NCBI GenBank assembly: GCA_036583965.1
Contig: JAZBQD010000013.1
Location: 4,132,144 to 4,196,143 of the forward strand
Source: Prunella strophiata
Lineage: Eukaryota; Chordata; Aves; Passeriformes; Prunellidae
Direction: 5' to 3'
DNA length: 64,000 nt
Shown piece by piece: positions 22,771 through 34,100 of this stretch. Both the position numbers and the translations under genes were made by a program. The notes beneath the pieces were generated by a model. That model had not been told where the DNA came from. It made no database searches and saw only the letters and a list, made by a program, of their open reading frames with translations. Positions within the stretch are counted from its first letter, which is position 1; each line of letters opens with the position of its first letter.

Positions 22771-24889
22771 TGCTTTGCCCTCTGCTGAGGTTCTCTGGTG
22801 GCTTCTGTTAGGGTTGGGCTCACTCAGGGGTCTTGCCCCCTCCCCATTAACAGGGGGATCTGCTTCTCTGCTGGTGGGACAGTGTGTGCCCAGTGGGGCT
22901 TTTGGGGTGCAGGCTGTGAGGGCTTCTCTGCTGCTGTGGAATGGGGGAGCCCCACTGCTCACCCCCCACGAGTGGGAGGCCATCCTCCTGCCCTTTGTCT
23001 TCCTTTCCTCTGGCACCTGTGTGCCCCGTCCCCAAAACCCGCGGTGCAAAATCCTCTTAGGCAGCTCCCTTGATCCTCTCTGGCTCGTTAGGAATAACGA
23101 GGTCATTAGTGGGGGATTAATGAGCCGCGGCTCGGCAGCGCTTTGAAGGCGCCAGGTTCCCACCGGGGCTGGGGGGCCCTGGGGGCTGCAGGGGGGTGGG
23201 AGGGAGGGAGCAGCTCTGGGATGTTGGGGTGCTGGCACCCCAAAAACTGGGATGGGTGCCTGGGGAAGGTGGGGTGTCTGTCGCGCTGTGCTGGGACAGA
23301 TTGCAGGTAAGCCTGTGTCCCCTCGTGTCCCCATGGTGTGTGGGCTACTGTGGAAGGGGGGGCTGCTTTTGGGGTCCCTGTGCCTCAGTTTCCCCAGACA
23401 GATCACCATCACTGGGTGAGGGAGCAGCAAGGAGGAGCAGGGCACGCTGGAAATGCTGCAGTGTTGCTGATTCCCTTTTTGTGTTTCCTTAAAAGTGGAA
23501 AAACAAACAAAAGTTGTTAAATACCGTCCCAGCTGCTGCCACAGTGTCAGCCAGGGACGCTGGCCGAGGGAAGTGACCAGGTGACAGCCTGGCATGCCCT
23601 CCTCATGGCAGGGATGGAGCCAAAGGGGAGCAGAAGAGGCACAGGGAAAGGGACCCTGGAGCACCCCAGGGCTGAGCTGAAATGTGGTGTCCCCCCACGG
23701 GGGTCTCCAGCCTCATCCCTGTGAGCTGGGGGAGGCTTCTTGCACCCTTTCCCACCTCCTGCTGCTGTCCCACCCTCATGGAAGTGGCTACTGTGAGGTG
23801 GGGGGGTCACTCCAAAGGCCCCCAGAGGGGCTGGAGCTGTGTCCCCCCCGATGCCCCCATTCCAGAAATCCTCCTCCTTGCCCTCTTTGCCAGGCCCCCG
23901 TGTCCCAGAAGCAGCGTGGCTCTGCAGAGGGGCAGGGCTGAGCTCTGTGCTGGTGTCAGGAGCCCAGGGCTGGTGTGGGAGGCTGGGATGTTTTGTTGGC
24001 ACCAGAGATCAGCTCCATGGGGAGCAGGGCAGCCCCAGAGCTCTCCCCCTGCTCGCTGCCTGCCAGCAGTGCTGCTCTGGGGGGGTTGCAACACAGGGCA
24101 GGGCACCAAAATCCCAAATTCACTGCTGTGTGCCTGGCACTGGGGCAGAAGTGGGCACCCTGTGGGGCTCCCAGTGCACCCTGTGTTGGTCCCAGTGCAG
24201 TGTCCCCCCCTCGGGACTCCTTGTGCCCTCTGCTTCCAGGAGGTTCCAGCTTGGCCAGTGAACAGAGGAGCCTCCTGCGGCTGCGGGGCTGCGGGCCAGG
24301 GCTGGCCCTTCCTCCAGACCCCACCTTCCTCCTCCTCCCTGCCTGCTGTGCACAGAACCAGCCCCTCAGAGCACAGGTAGGACTTCTACCCTGGGCTGTC
24401 ACCAGGGCTGGGTGACAAGGAAGGGTCCCAGAGGAAGAGAGGGGGCTCTGCCTGCTTTGCCTGGGGGCTGCTGGACCTTGGTTCTGGGCCAGCCTCTGCC
24501 TGGGGCACTTGGGCCTGCCCCTCTCTAAGGGATCTCTGTCCTCTGCCCAGCATGGCCAGCTGGAGTGGGGGGGCTCATCCCGGGGTCTCATCCCCCTGGG
24601 ATGGGACCCTTGGAGAGGATTGAAGGGCTGCCATGGGGTGGGGGCTTGGCAGGGTGAGCAGAGGGGTGTGATGGCTCCTTTGGGGGCAATGAGAGGTGTC
24701 CTGGCTGGGGGTTTGGGGTGTGCAGGCTGCCCTGGCTACACCAGAGATTCAGAGGCAAAATCCTAAAATCTGCTGGTACTTGCTTTTGTAATATCCAGTG
24801 CAAACCCTTGAGGGCCCCCAAAATCATTTGTCAGCTGCCTTTCCTCTTCTTCCCTCATCTCCTGGGAGCCCACAGCCCATCTCCCGGGC
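22771..24889. other. PLBD2-SDSL intergenic interval
   Basis: GC-rich sequence without a supportable gene. Overlapping open frames on both strands lack splice or family support. A small non-repetitive patch at 23085-23150 ('ttaggaataacgaggtcatt' and 'gggggattaatgagccgcgg') contains TAATGA/ATTAAT cores and might be regulatory. Confidence 0.5.
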
Positions 24890-25402
24890 ATGTGAGAGCT
24901 GCCGGGATCTGGCTGGCAGGGCCACCCCTGTTTGTCCCCGCGGGTCACCCGGCAGCGAGCCCGGCGGCAAAGCCCGCCCAGGGCTGAGCAAACAGCAAAC
25001 AGCCGGGGCAATGTCCGACCCCTGGCCCTTGCCCGGCTGCGTGACTGAGCTCGGCGACCCGGGCACCCCGGCACGGCCCCTCGGACGTCACCCGTGCCTC
25101 TGGTGTCGCGCAGGCTCGGCGGCGGGTGAGGACACGGCCCGAGGGGACACCAGGTACTCCCCAGCGCGGGGACAGGAGAGGCTGTGCACGGGCACCTGGG
25201 GACACCGGGGCTGGGGGGATGGCACAGCCTGTCCTGGCATCTCCCAGGGGGAGCTGCTGCATCCTAGAGAGGAGAGGGGACACTGGGGACAGCCCTGTCC
25301 CTCCCGGTGCTCCGCAGTGGGCATCGGGGCTGCGGGGGGGACCCGTGGGAGGCAGCTGGTGACTCCACCGCCTCTCCCTGGCAGGGCATCCCTTGTCAGG
25401 CC
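24890..25402 (+). promoter_or_regulatory. SDSL: SDSL upstream region and 5' UTR
   Basis: A GC- and CpG-richer stretch precedes the gene. It includes a CRE-like 'ggacgtcacc' near 25083. A splice acceptor (CTCCCTGGCAG) ends at 25383, so the start codon at 25403 lies in the second exon of the transcript. An upstream non-coding exon is implied but its limits are not visible. Confidence 0.45.
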
Positions 25403-27060
25403 ATGGCAGCCCAGCCAGTCGGGGGCCAGAAGCCTTTCCACGTCGTTTCACCCGTCCTGGAGAGCCTGTCCCTCTCCAAGGCCGCGGGCACCAAGGTCTT
25501 CATGAAGATGGAGAACGTCCAGCCCTCGGGATCCTTCAAGATCCGGGGCATCGGGCACCTGTGCCAGGATGTGAGTGTGGCACGCTGTGTGCAGGGGGCT
25601 GCTCACGGGGGGCACAGTGGGGGGACACCGCCGTCCCCTCCCTTTTCTCTCCTGCCTTTCAGGCTGCCAAGAAGGGCTGCCGCCACTTCGTCTGCTCCTC
25701 AGGTAACTCCCTCCCGAGCCGGGGGGATGCTCTGAGGAATCCGGGGACGTGCCGGGGGCCGAGCCCTGGCTGAGCCCTCCCTCTGGCCAGGAGGGAACGC
25801 GGGTCTGGCAGCAGCGCTGGCCGCGCGGGAGCTGGGGCTGCCCATCACCGTGGTGCTGCCCAGCAGCAGCGGCGCCACCCCCGTGCGCAAACTGCAGGAG
25901 CTGGGCGCCACAGTCGAGGTCTACGGCAAGGTACCCCCAAAAGGAGGGGCTGGGGGGGTCCAGAGAGGGCTGGGCCTGACCTCAGCTGCTCACTGGTGCT
26001 TGGCAACCCCAAATGTCCCCCTCCTGCACCCCAGCATCAAAGCAGGGTCACCCTGGGGACCCGCAGCCGTTCTGGTGTCCCGCAGCCCCGCGGGGACAAG
26101 GGGCCCATGCCGGGGCTGTGGGGGCTCTGTGGAGCCCTGCTGAGCCCCCCTTGCCCTCACCCAGGTGTGGGATGATGCCAACAGCAGAGCCCAGGAGCTG
26201 GCTAAGGCAGAGGGCTGGGTCATCATCCCCCCCTTCGATCACCCCTTGGTGTGGTGAGTGCTGCCAGGGCTCAGCTCCCGCCCCGTCCCTGTCCCCGGCA
26301 CCCGGGGCAGCCCCGGGCCGCATCCTCCTGCCCGTCCCCCTGCAGGGAGGGTCACGCCAGCCTGGTCCGGGAGCTGAGGGACTCTCTGGAGGCCAAGCCA
26401 GGGCGCCATCGTGGTGGCGGTGGGTGGCGGGGGGCTGCTGGCCGGCGTGGTGGCCGGCCTGCAGCAGGTGGGCTGGCAGGATGTCCCCGTCATCGCCGCC
26501 GAGACGCTGGGAGCTCACAGCTTCCACGAGGCGCTCAAAGCCGGCCGGCTCGTCACCCTGCCCGACATCACCAGGTGAGCGTGCTGGCAGGGCCGGCTGG
26601 CAGCGCTGGCTGCGCTGTCCCCGCCTTGACCGCCTTGTCCCCTGCTGTGGCAGCGTGGCCACCTGCCTGGGAGCCAAGACGGTGGCGGCGCGGGCGCTGC
26701 AGTGCGCCCGGGAGTGCCGGGTGCTGTCGCAGGTGGTGCAGGACGCGGAGGCCGTGCGGGCGGTGCAGCAGTTCCTGGGTGAGCGGGGGTGACCCGGGCC
26801 CTGCAGCCGGGGGGTCGGGGGGCTGGGCGAGCTCTGAGCGCCATGTCCCCTCTGCGGTCCCCGCAGATGACGAGCGGGTGCTGGTGGAGCCGGCGTGCGG
26901 GGCGCCGCTGGCCGTGCTGTACTCGGGGCGGCTGCAGCGGCTGCAGAGCGAGGGGCGGCTGCCGAGCCCGCTGCCCTCCGTGCTGCTCGTGGTGTGCGGC
27001 GGCAGCAACATCCACACGGCCCAGCTGCGGGCCCTCAAGAGCCAGCTGGGGCTGGAGTGA
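25403..27060 (+). CDS. SDSL: Serine dehydratase-like, PLP-dependent (one apparent 1-nt insertion)
   Basis: Serine/threonine dehydratases deaminate L-Ser and L-Thr to pyruvate and 2-oxobutyrate in the cytosol, using PLP. Exons: 25403-25570, 25663-25702, 25791-25930, 26165-26253, 26346-26574, 26654-26778, 26867-27060. The product is about 327 residues, the usual length. Seen are the PLP-lysine motif (QPSGSFKIRG), the phosphate-side SSGGNAG, PPFDHPLVWEGHAS, the glycine loop (VGGGGLLAGVV), GAHSFHEAL and VEPACGAPLAVLYSG. Features such as KPFHVVSPVLES, AKKGCRH and the WDDAN..AQELA run resemble SDSL more than SDS. Exon 5 carries one extra base (near 26404) directly before the glycine loop: CCAGGG-C-GCCATC should read P-G-A-I. 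Only this copy is present, whereas human has SDS and SDSL side by side. Confidence 0.9.
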
Positions 27061-27124
27061 CACCCGCGGCATGTGACAGAGCCCGCCTGGCACGCTCTGC
27101 TTGCTTTCCTTCCCGAATTACCAA

Positions 27125-27130
27125 AATAAA
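27125..27130 (+). terminator. SDSL: SDSL polyadenylation signal
   Basis: AATAAA lies 65 bases after the stop codon, giving a very short 3' UTR. Confidence 0.8.
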
Positions 27131-27334
27131 GCCTCGGGGACGCGGGGTCGGGCTCCTCACGCAGCCTTTTGCAGCACCCATGCAGGGATGGGGAAACTGA
27201 GGCACGGGGTGGTGCCTGTGCTGAGGGTGGGACTGCACCCCAGATGCCCACACATCTCACTTTTCCCCTGGGACATGCCAGGTATTCTCCTCTGCCCCCC
27301 TCTCCTCCCTCCCCCTGCTCCTCCCCGGGCTGCA

Positions 27335-27480
27335 GCTCCCCACCTCAATTAGCAAACGCTCCTTCTCTGACTAATTACTTTGCTACTGTCTTTATGCATT
27401 ATTGTTGTAATGATTATTAATTATTACAATCCTCTCCCGTTCCTGCCACGTTGGCTGTGGCCAGACGAGAACAACGCTCT
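27335..27480. promoter_or_regulatory. Candidate regulatory element with homeodomain cores
   Basis: An AT-rich island with 'cctcaattagc', 'gactaattac', 'attattaattatt' and 'taatgatt' cores in GC-rich surroundings. Homeodomain sites of this density beside LHX5 suggest an enhancer. Conservation could not be tested. Confidence 0.35.
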
Positions 27481-28029
27481 TGTTACTGTGATTTATCCGC
27501 GGGGATCCCCGGCCGGGTTTAACACCCGCGGGCTCCGAGGTGCTCTAACTCGTGGAGGGGGATATACCCCATCCTAGACCCCCTAAGATCCTTTTTCCCC
27601 CCTTCCCACTCTTTTTCCCATTCTCCCTTTCCCCCAGGCTTTCCTGCTCTCCCACATCTCCACTCCGTAGCGCTGTGTTTGCTTTTAGCCCTTTGCTGTG
27701 GCGCCTCCTGGGGTTTTTTTTTTTTGTATCCTCCCAACATTTCTCCCCTCTCCTTCCTCCCCTTCCGGCTCATGCGGGGTTTTGCTCCTGCTGATGCTCC
27801 CAAACCCCAGCGTTGGGCAGGGGGAGAAGCCTTTTGCTGCCCCCAAACCCCTCTCATCCTGCTCCCTTTTGGAGCAGAAGGGTCTCAGCCCCAGGAGCAG
27901 CTCACCCACGTCCCCCCACAAAGCCCTTTCCCCTGAGCAGCCCCCCAGGAGCCCCTCCCTGCCCTCAGCCCCTTGGCCCTGCACCTCCCACTGCTCAGGC
28001 CACCTTCCCAGGTGCTTGGTGGAGGCCAA

Positions 28030-28215
28030 ACCCCCATAAATCAAAACCCTGCCACTCCATGGTGAGCAATATCTTATGTAAAAAGGTGTTTCCAGGGAGC
28101 ACCGAAGGCTGGAGAATCCTATTACGAGGCACACTATTAATTATAAGGAGTCAGCCCAACCTACTCCAGCTATTTTTTATCCCAGGTCCAAAACCTGATT
28201 ACTTTCCACCTTCTG
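28030..28215. promoter_or_regulatory. Candidate regulatory element
   Basis: A complex AT-rich block ('cactattaattataaggag', 'gagcaatatcttatgtaaaa') without repeat structure, followed by a purine-rich run (28225-28285). Inferred only from composition and position. Confidence 0.3.
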
Positions 28216-29249
28216 CAGACCTTCCCTTTCCAAAAAAAAAGAAAGGCAAGAAGGTCAGGAAAAGGAAAAGAAAAACAAAACCCAATAGCATCGGTGTTTG
28301 CCCAAGAGCTTTTAAAAATGAATTTATTCCCGTGATTCTGCTTGGGGGGGGTCAGGAGCTCACCATGGTGGTTCCTCAGCACAGAGGGGTCATTGCTGGG
28401 GTGGCACGGGCCTGACTGTGGGGTTTGGGGTGACCCAGCAGGGAGATTTCCCCCTCCTTGCCTTCAGGAGGGGGCATTTGACCTTTGGGTGCCAGCTGGG
28501 GGCTTTGGGTGTCCCTGGCAGGGATGTGAGGTGCAGGGTGGTGGGGACACCCCTGTGGGGTGGCATGGTGACCTGTGCTCACTGTGCAGCTGGGGACAGG
28601 CAGGAATCCTGAGTGCTGCTGCCTTCCTGGGACTCTGGGGTGATGGGGAGCCTGGGTTTGGCTCCTGCACCCAGCTCGGAGCTGCAGAGCTCCCCTGTGC
28701 CAGGGGATTATTCCTTGGGATCATCCCTGCTTTGATGGCTGCTCCTGTGAGCCTCCAGCCTGGGAGGAGGTGGCAGCTTGGAGCATCATCCCCAACCCCT
28801 CCTGCAGCCTCTTCTGTCCAGGTCTCACAGATGGGGCGTCCCAGCAGCCTAAAAGCCAACCCTCAGCTCTTTGCTTTGAATTTTGAATTAATAATAATAA
28901 AATTAAATAAAATATAATAAGTAAAAATAGTAATAGTAATAATAGTATCCAGTGTTTCACCCAGTGATTGACCATTTTATTCTCCTCAAAATGAAGCTGT
29001 GAGTGGGTTATTTACCAACACATCACCCTGTCCTTACAAAAAGTCCCCATTGCCTGCTGACACCGACAGCCTGGAAGTGCTGGAGCCCAGGGGGGCAGCC
29101 AGCTGTGCTCCTGCCTCAGTTTCCCCATTTGGGAAGAGGGGAGAAGGTGATTTTCTCGAGGGGGGGGTGGGGGAACCCCAGTGTCTGTGCTGGCCCCAGC
29201 TCCTGGCTGGGGGCTGGCTCGGGGCTCAGGCGTGGCTCCTTGGCCACCC

Positions 29250-29545
29250 CGTTATTAATGCTGGTAATGGCATAGGAAGGATAAATTCCAGCACTTGGCT
29301 GAACAGAGAAAATATGCAGAGAAGTGGCTGGCTTTCCATAAATCATCGGGGCTCCGTGCTACAACCGAGCCAGGACTTAAAATTCAGGTCAGGAGAGAGG
29401 GACTCTCGTAAGCCAGCAAGGGAAGGTAATTTATTCTGTTTATATCGTTTTACTGCAAGACAAGGAGCGGGAGGGGTGTGTGGGGGGGAAAAACTCTGCC
29501 ATGATTTTGCATTTTAAATATTAGTTCAGAGCTGCAGCCTGCCTG
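29250..29545. promoter_or_regulatory. Candidate regulatory element near the LHX5 3' end
   Basis: Contains 'ttattaatgctggtaatggc', 'cataaatcatcgg' and 'ggtaatttattctgtttata', with unique-looking sequence between simple GC-rich flanks. Inferred only. Confidence 0.3.
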
Positions 29546-30059
29546 GGACTTTTTATTTTTATATCTCCAGGGATAGAAAGCAGGAGTGAAGGGGAGTGAG
29601 CTGGGGTGCTGGGGAGGAGATCCCCCCTTCCTGGCACCAGTGTGCCCAGGGAAAATGGGGCAAAAGCTGCTGATGGCACTGCTGAACCCCCACTTGGAGT
29701 GTCCCCCAAGCTGTCCCCCCTGCAGGTGCAGGTGCCCCTGGGCTGCTCTGGGAGGGTCTTGGGTGCCCCCAGGAGAAAGAAACTGTGCATTGTGCTGTCT
29801 GCTGTGGGGGAAGGGGCTGAGCTGGGTAATGTGCCCCTTCCCAGTGCCAGGGAGCTGCGGGACTGGGGGGAACTGGGGTAGGGGGTGGGGGGTGCAGCAG
29901 CATCCCCTTGCCCGGGGGCACATCGCTCAGCCGGGGGAGCAGAGGGAGCTGCTGCTGGCCCCGAGCCCTGGCAGGGCTGGGGGACAGTGGGGGAGCCCGG
30001 CCAGCATTTCTCACGGGCTTGTGTTAAAACAAATTAAAATAAAATAAAATGAAAGGGAC

Positions 30060-31179
30060 CAGGTGACCGAACAGTAGGTAACTAAAAGGTTTTTTATTCA
30101 CATTGAACAACAAGAGCCATTCACACTAACAGCCTCCGCAAGAGGCAGCGGGGACAGGAAACCCACGACGCTTTCAGAAAACAACTTTTTTTCTTTCCTT
30201 TTCCATTCTCCTTCCTTTTATTCCCCCCCTCTCTCTATGCTCTCACCCCCCCTCCCCGGTGCCATCCCCTCCCTGCCTTCAAAATAGAAAAATTCGGAGC
30301 CTCCGATGACTAAAGTACAATAAATAATCAGTAAACACAAAAACATACTTTATTTGTTTCTCCTTTATACAAAATAAAGAAACTAGAAGCAAAAACTATA
30401 ATACATCCTTAAATTGGCGGAGCCTCTGGGAATCGTTGGGGTGGGACTCGGCGTCGAGGCTCGGGTGAAATTTCTGCTGCTGTGGTTGGGTTGGTTTAGT
30501 TCTGGGGTTTATTGTTCGTTCGGGGGGTTATTTTGTTGTAGGTTTTGTTGTGTTTTTTTTTTAATTTTTTTTCCTGTTTCTGCCTCTTTCTGCTGTTCCA
30601 CCACGTGGGAGCCCAAGCTCAGCCAGTCACTGGGGCAGCCTGGCCCCGCTCAGCCCCCTCCTCCCCACGGCCAAAAACCGGCTCCAAACCCACCTTCTCC
30701 TCGGGGGGGAAACGGGAACAATAAAAACGAGGGCAGGGAGGAGCCACGGGGGGGTTATTCCTGCTATTCCCCGTCCCCCCCCTTCCTGTGGTAGGGGATA
30801 ATTAAAAAGGATGCTAATTAGCAGGGGGAGCCCCTCCCCCGGTGCGGCCGGGGCGGTGGGAGCCGTGTCCAGGCGAGTTCAGCTTTGGTCCGAGAGGCGC
30901 TGGTCCCCACGCCGGCGGGGTCTGCGGGGCTGGGCACCTTTCATCGCCCCCCAAAAGCGTCCGGGGGGACGGTGCCGGGAGGGGGGAGGTAGCGGGGTGA
31001 CCCCAAAGTCCCGGGGGGAGCGGGGACGGGGAGGACGGGCGGGTGCCGGGATGCGCTTTGGCATCTGCGGCGGGGCTTCAGCCAGCCCTGCTGCGGGGCG
31101 AGGAGGGGGACACGCGTGGGCTGGGGGGACCAGGGGGGGCTTCCCCCTGCACACACGCACACGCGTGCCCAGGCCGGGC
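30060..31179 (-). other. LHX5: LHX5 3' UTR (approximate)
   Basis: This follows the LHX5 stop on the minus strand. Possible minus-strand AATAAA signals lie at 30349-30354 and 30093-30098; the farther one would give a 1.1-kb UTR. The stretch 30090-30560 is AT-rich and complex, as is common for UTRs of developmental regulators. G/C-rich sequence follows toward the stop. Confidence 0.5.
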
Positions 31180-34100
31180 CTACCACACCGCCGCCTCGCT
31201 GAGCTCCGGGTTCGGGTGCGACAGAGCCCCGCTGTAGCCGCTATTGCTGGACATGGAGAAGGGAGGGCTGGGCCCCCCGCTGAAGACCTCCCCCGGGATG
31301 GGGTGCAGCGAGCCCGTCATCCCCGGCTCGGGGCTGGGGGTGTCGGGGTGCGAGATCATATCCGTGTACCTTTGGTTTTCTGAGGAGTGGTGTCCGCTTA
31401 GGGGGGGCTCCAAGGGTCCCAGGGGTGTGGAGCCGGGTCCTGAGTTCTGAAGGTAGCTGGAGTCGGCCGGGGACTGGGCTTGGGAGGGCGGCCCGTGGGG
31501 GAAAAAGTCATAGTTGCCTCCCGGCCCGTAGTAGTCACCTTGGTAATCTGTGGGGAGGGGGGGGAAAAATGATGGATTTGGTGTCCTGGGGTTAAAAAGC
31601 CTCCCGAAATCCCCCTGCGCCCCAAATCAGCCCTGTGCTGTCCCCTCCAAAAACGCTCTGCTGGCTCCCAAAGGGCGACCCAAAGGACGGGTGGGATTTA
31701 AATCCAACCTGAGAGGAATGAACCCGTCCTAAGAGCTGCAGTGCTCATCACCATCTCTTTGCCCAGCCTGGAGTGAGGAGGGCTGGGGAATCCGGGCTGG
31801 GAGAGGTGAGGGGCCGGGAAAATGGGCTCAGTTTAGTGCTTAATTAATGGGGAGGAAAAAAAAAAAATAACCGTGCATATATTTATAGATATGTATATAA
31901 AAAGGGAATGGGGAAAACATAGGTGTAAATAGAATGGGGAAAACATAGATGTAAAAAGAATGGGCAAAAATAAACATAAAACGGGGAAAAATGTATATAA
32001 TGGGAAAATAGATATGTACATTGGGGAAATTGTATATAATAGGAAAAAAAATTAAAAATGTATATATAATGTGGAATTCATACATGTGTTTAAGCAGCTT
32101 GGAAGGGGTGTAGAAACTAACCGCAGGGCAACAAGGGGTGCCTGGAAAGCCCCACGTCAGATGGGAGGCTTTGAAAATGCAGCTTTTGGGGGGGCTCTGA
32201 GGGGAGCTGGGGGCTCGGGGGGCTCGGGGCCGCCCCCTGCGCCCGTCCCGTCCCGTCCCGCCGGGGCAGCGGGGGCGCCCGGCCCGCACTGACCTTCCAT
32301 ATGCTGCGGGCCCGGGAGGTAATTGGAACAAATGCGGCCTGAAAGGGGGACAAAAGCCCCGCAGCTGGGGCTTTGTTCGCGGGAGAGGGGCCCCGCAATG
32401 CCGTGGGGGGTGCGTGGAGCCGGCTGTGCGTGTGCGCGGCTGCGGGCGCGCGTGTGTGCGCAAACCCGCGCAGAACCGGACGGGAGGAACAAAGGACGAG
32501 AGAGGGGACAGGGCAGCGACCCTCACCTCCGTAGTACGTGTAGGGCGTGGAGCCGAGCATCTCGGACTCGTCGAGGCGGCCGCCGAGGGGCCGCATCCTG
32601 CGCGGGCTGCGGAAGAACGCGTGCCGCCGGGCGCCCAGCGCGCTCAGCTGCTTCATCCGCCGCTCCTTCGACCGACGGTTCTGGAACCACACCTGTGGCC
32701 GGGCTGGGGTCAGTGCCCGCCGCGGATGGGCGAGCAGAGACCGCTGTGGGTCCCATCCCATCCCCAAAGTCTGCGCGGGGAAATCTTGCGCCCACGCGGG
32801 TTTTCTAATATCTGGGTTTTTGGGTTTTTTTTAACCCCCTTTCCTGCTGTTGCTGCCTCAAAAAGCACATGGGGACACCGCACCCCGCAAATAACCAGGT
32901 TATTCAAAATCCTGCCCCTCCTTCCCCCCGCTGCACACCCTCAGCCTCTCCGTCCCTGCAGCTGGAAAATGCAGGAGAGGGGAAATTTCCCCATGGATAG
33001 GGGAAAGAAGGGAGGGAACGTGGGAAGGAAAAAGGGGATAAGACTCTGGATCATGGCAGGAGCAGGCAGAAAGCGGGGAGCAGGGATGAGCACCTGCGGC
33101 AGCAGGCAGGGAGTCAGAACAGCCGGCGGTGAGGATGGGAATAAAAAGCAAAGGGGAGATGTGGCCGCCTCTCCACGGGCTTTGCCTCTTCCGAACCGCA
33201 CGCCTCAGCAGCCTGGTGGGGCGTCTGGATTATTGTCTCGCTCCCCCAGGGATGGGGCAGCTCAGGGGGACGAGCACAGCGCTCTCCTGCGGGATTCCTG
33301 CTCCCCTCTGCCGGGAGCCGGGAACCGCAGCTCCGCTCCCGGCAAAGCCGGAGAGCCCTCCCCTATTAATGCCTCTATTAAAGCCCATTAATCCCCACAT
33401 TTCCGCAGGGATTTTCTGCACGGGGGCAGCGCGGCGAGGAGGTGCCGGCCGCCTGCAGAGCGCGGGGGATGCTCCTCGCTTCCCAAGGCTGGAGCATCCA
33501 TCTCCCGGCACGCCGGGGAATCCTGCTCGGCCCCGCGCAAAACCTGGCGCTGTGGGAATGGTTTCCATCCCTTCCCACGGCTGGGGGATCCCCGCTCACC
33601 CACCACAGCGTGGGGTGGCTGCAGGGCTGGGCCTGAGGTGGCGCTGGTAGGGGACAAGTGGGGACAAAGTGGTTTTTTTTTTTTTTTTTTTTTTTTTTTC
33701 TTTTTTTCCCACTCTCACAGCCCTGAAGTGTCCGGGCTCCTACCGGGACCCCCCAGCCCTGCCCCCGGGCTGTCCTACCTGGATGACTCTCATGTTGAGG
33801 CCGGTCTCCTGGGCCAGCTGCTCCCGGATGTGCCGGGTGGGTTTGGGGGTGGCGGCGAAGGCGGCTTTGAGGGTCTCCAGCTGCTTGGCTTTAATGGTGG
33901 TGCGGGGCCCCCTCCGCTTGGTGCCCGAGTTCTGCTCCTCGTTCTCGTTGTTGGTGGTCTCCTTGTCCGAGGAGGTCGAGTTGTCCGTTTCCTTGGTGTC
34001 GTCCTGCATGGGGTCCTGGAGATCCGGGGACAAACTCCTGTCTGTACATGAGGACACTGTAAAGGAGACCCAGAGAGGAAAGGGGGGGTGGATGACTTCG

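Larger units (their letters stand above)
27140..30050. other. SDSL-LHX5 intergenic interval
   Basis: No gene is supported. Three AT-rich, non-repetitive blocks that look like candidate regulatory elements are listed separately. Between them are polypyrimidine runs (27590-27770), CT/GT-rich low-value sequence, and an A/T simple stretch (28885-28950). Confidence 0.5.

Noticed and set aside
22093..23664. 523-residue minus-strand open frame
   Set aside because: It overlaps PLBD2 exons 11-12 in antisense and has no recognisable domain.
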